From: Embleya sp040605455
Lineage (GTDB): Bacteria > Actinomycetota > Actinomycetes > Streptomycetales > Streptomycetaceae
DNA length: 43,220 nucleotides
Reading direction: 5' to 3'
Assembly (NCBI RefSeq): GCF_040605455.1
Contig: NZ_JBEXCV010000068.1
Coordinates: forward strand, 1 to 43,220
The notes under the pieces were generated by a model that was given only the letters and a program-made list of their open reading frames with translations, made no database searches and was not told the DNA's origin. This document shows positions 41,486-43,220 of this stretch, in pieces (position 1 is the stretch's first letter; each line of letters opens with the position of its first letter). The translations under genes were made by a program, and so were the position numbers.

Positions 41486-41746
41486 TCACCCAGGCGCGTC
41501 GTGCCGCAGGGCCTCGACGAGGACCCCTCGTTCGTCCTGGGTGCGGGCTCCCGGGCCGGCCGGCCCGGTGCTCCGGCCGTGGCCTCGGCGGTCACAGGTC
41601 ACGACGCGGTAGGACGCGGTCGGCCCGGGAACGACCGGCCGCCGGCTGTTGTGGTCGGTCCAGGAGCCGTGGACGAGAAGGAGCGGCTCGCCGTCGCCCG
41701 CGACTTCGTAGTACAGGTCGGCGTCACTCGGTTGTGCGTGCGGCAT
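41486..41746 (-). pseudogene. Truncated alpha/beta hydrolase (first ~86 residues)
   Basis: From an ATG at 41746 with GAGGGG upstream, the product reads DLYYEVAGDGEPLLLVHGSW, then YRVVTCDRRGHGRST and GARTQDERG. These are the N-terminal strands, the oxyanion HG and the RGHGRS turn of an alpha/beta hydrolase (about 260 residues when complete). The frame then ends at 41486, before the nucleophile elbow. No continuation is visible in the remaining 70 bases up to the DUF1838 gene. It is therefore a 3'-deleted remnant. The retained promoter side and ribosome site mean a short useless product could still be made. Confidence 0.7.
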
Positions 41747-42147
41747 GCCGGTTCCCCTCGCTCGGGTGTCACGACGGTCCCGCCGTTCACTTCGTTCACG
41801 AACCGCCGTCGCGAACGTGACATTCCCGGGAGCGGCCCATGCTCCGCACGCGCGCATCCCGCGTCATCGACGGACCGAGTAGGCCACGTCGTAGGGCTCT
41901 CCGAGAACTTCTTCACCACTTTTCACTTCGGACGCAACCAACATGACGAAGGCGCGTCTATCTGATCGAGAGCTGCAACCGAAGGAATCGACAGCAATCA
42001 GCGGAATCCCGCGGAACCAGTAGCGACGGCAGCAACAGAGGAGCGGCGGGAAGCAGCAAGCGGGGCCGGGACACCGGCTCCGGCGGCACCCGGGACTCCA
42101 AGTTCGTTTTCTTTTCACCTTTTACTCAAGCAAGGGACGACTCCGTC
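41747..42147. other. Non-coding region before the LPRTG protein gene
   Basis: About 400 bases, less GC-rich than average and purine-rich in the middle (CAACAGAGGAGCGGCGGGAA). It must contain the promoter and a leader of the cell-wall protein gene, and the promoter of the leftward hydrolase remnant. A short minus-strand frame (41864-42118) ends EPYDVAYSVRR but shows no family and no ribosome site. Confidence 0.5.
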
Positions 42148-43044
42148 ATGCGCATGCCCGAAATAACCTCTTTCGCCCGCCGTTTCGCGGTCGGCACTCC
42201 GGTCGCCGTATTGGTCGCACTCGCCCTGCCCGCAGCCGCAGGCACCGCCCACGCGGCCGACGACCCGACTCCGACCCCTCCGTCCTCCTCCGCCGCACCG
42301 ACGCCCGGCGACGGCAAGACCACGCCCACCACCAAGGCCCCCACTCCCACCAAGGCCCCCACTCCCACGAAGGCCGCCACTCCCACCAAGGCCGCCACTC
42401 CCAAGGAGGACGACCCGCACGTCGGCGAGCCCGGCTACAAGCCGTGGCTCCGGCTCGCCGCCGACGTACCGTCGACGGTCACCCGCGGCAAGACCTTCCA
42501 GAGCCGCCTGACGGTCACCAACACCACCAAGTACAACGACCGCGTATCGCCGCAGCTCGCGATCCTGCTCGACCTCACGGGCGAAAACGCGTACGCCAAG
42601 CCCGACGACGTCACGGTCGGTTTCAAGGTCCCCGGCAAGGCCATGCAAACGCTCGCCGTCACACAAGAGGGGCAAAGCCTGCACGTCGACTTCGACATTC
42701 CCGGCACCCTGCGGGTCGGTAAGTCGATCACGGTCGAGCTCTCCGTGACGATCAAGGCGTCGGTATCGACCCGGATCACCAACGGCAGCCTCAAGCCCTG
42801 GCTGGTGAGGGAAGTCGACCAGGACGTCGTCACCCACCCGTTCAAGATCGTCGCACCGACCGGGCCCGGTACCGACACGCCCACGTCGAAGACCACCAAG
42901 GACACCGCGGCGACCGACCCGCAGGTCACCGAATTGCCCAGGACCGGCAGCGCGACGGCCCTGCCGCTGACGGTCGCCGGCGGCGCGCTCGTGCTCCTCG
43001 GTGGCGGCGCGCTCGTGACCGTCCGCCGCCGCACCACCCGGTAA
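42148..43044 (+). CDS. LPXTG-type cell-wall-anchored surface protein
   Basis: A 298-residue surface protein. A signal peptide (ARRFAVGTPVAVLVALALPA) with likely cleavage after AHA precedes a low-complexity spacer rich in Thr, Pro and Lys (40-88). A beta-rich domain follows (98-236; LRLAADVPSTVTRGKTFQSR, VTVGFKVPGKAM, LRVGKSITVELSVTI), probably an immunoglobulin-like fold. The sorting signal is complete: LPRTG at 263-267, a hydrophobic stretch (LPLTVAGGALVLLGGGALV) and a basic end RRRTTR. A sortase would link it to peptidoglycan. AAGGGA lies 12 bases before the ATG at 42148; a second ATG two codons later is equally possible. Function unknown. Confidence 0.88.
   Translation: MRMPEITSFARRFAVGTPVAVLVALALPAAAGTAHAADDPTPTPPSSSAAPTPGDGKTTPTTKAPTPTKAPTPTKAATPTKAATPKEDDPHVGEPGYKPWLRLAADVPSTVTRGKTFQSRLTVTNTTKYNDRVSPQLAILLDLTGENAYAKPDDVTVGFKVPGKAMQTLAVTQEGQSLHVDFDIPGTLRVGKSITVELSVTIKASVSTRITNGSLKPWLVREVDQDVVTHPFKIVAPTGPGTDTPTSKTTKDTAATDPQVTELPRTGSATALPLTVAGGALVLLGGGALVTVRRRTTR
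42331..42404 (+). repeat. 18-base tandem repeats encoding a Thr-Pro-Lys spacer
   Basis: About four near-identical 18-base units encode APTPTK/AATPTK repeats in the spacer of the cell-wall protein. Near-identity at DNA level suggests recent expansion or contraction by slippage, changing how far the domain reaches from the wall. Confidence 0.8.
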
Positions 43045-43100
43045 GCGCCGGTTGCTCGCGGCGCCGTCCCGCGCAGCGCACGTTCCCGAACGGTGAAGGG

Positions 43101-43220
43101 GCGCGGGGGGGGGGGGCCCCCCCCCCCCCCCCCCCGGGCGGGCCAAATAAAGGCCGGCGCCGCCGCGGCCCCGGCGGGGGCCCCCAGAGGGAGAGGCGGG
43201 GGGGGGGGGAGGGGGTGGTG
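43101..43220. other. Low-complexity contig end, probably sequence artefact
   Basis: Runs of about 10 G and 20 C, followed by degenerate GC strings and a further G run, occur only here in the window. No gene signal is present. It looks like sequencing or assembly noise at a contig end rather than biology, so nothing should be inferred from it. Confidence 0.75.

Noticed and set aside
41864..42118. 84-codon leftward Cys-rich frame
   Set aside because: No ribosome site or family. The ending EPYDVAYSVRR looks protein-like but is too short to support a gene call.
42331..42404. Possible CRISPR-like repeat array
   Set aside because: The 18-base repeats are contiguous, without spacers, and in frame within a coding stalk region.

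Overview
The window is GC-rich DNA (mostly 70% or more) with actinomycete traits: strong third-position G/C bias, GTG starts, GGAGG-type ribosome sites, lipoprotein and sortase signals, a LAL-type regulator and an ECF41 sigma factor. A Streptomyces-like actinomycete is the best guess. No rRNA, tRNA, IS element, CRISPR array or replication origin was seen. The density of gene remnants and secreted enzymes suits a chromosome-arm or other accessory region. The last ~120 bases are homopolymer-rich and look like a poor contig end.

Layout. (1) 1-9075: a nutrient-uptake locus. A DapA-family lyase and the start of an aldehyde dehydrogenase face left; a complete dipeptide/oligopeptide ABC importer and an Xaa-Pro-type M24 peptidase face right. 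The shared intergenic region carries repeated TACAATGTC-type operators. Uptake and breakdown of proline- or hydroxyproline-containing peptides is the likely theme. (2) 9139-11281: a decayed biosynthetic patch with a truncated methyltransferase, an NTF2/SnoaL-like protein, a broken P450, and an unlisted 23-residue ORF with a very good ribosome site and its own terminator. (3) 11585-16391: a secreted M14 carboxypeptidase with a P-domain, then a large LAL regulator. (4) 16529-24538: the most unusual region. It holds an alpha/beta hydrolase, a CHAT-like protein lacking its catalytic pair, an intact His/Cys CHAT protein, a second caspase-fold (C25/CHAT-like) protein, a four-helix membrane protein on the opposite strand, and a DUF2278 protein with a lamin-tail-like C-terminus. 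The three caspase-fold genes are tightly coupled. (5) 24922-28174: two secreted aminopeptidases (TAP-like and S37). (6) 28443-33234: a methyltransferase, a lipoprotein carrying an FtsX-extracellular-like domain, an ECF41 remnant, and an orphan peptide-binding lipoprotein preceded by a 42-codon coupled leader ORF. (7) 33603-35653: a divergent LysR/EamA exporter pair with a palindromic operator. (8) 35777-43044: remnants (TetR tail, CocE tail, frameshifted SMI1-like gene, alpha/beta hydrolase start) between intact genes: a TPM-like membrane protein, an ECF41 sigma factor with its AhpD/CMD partner and a textbook-like ECF41 promoter, a DUF1838 protein, and an LPRTG cell-wall protein.

How they fit together: several secreted exopeptidases, an importer and a cytosolic peptidase suggest peptide foraging. 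The caspase-fold cluster is the best candidate for an undescribed system, plausibly a protease-based defence or cell-death module. That role is inference from domain content only.
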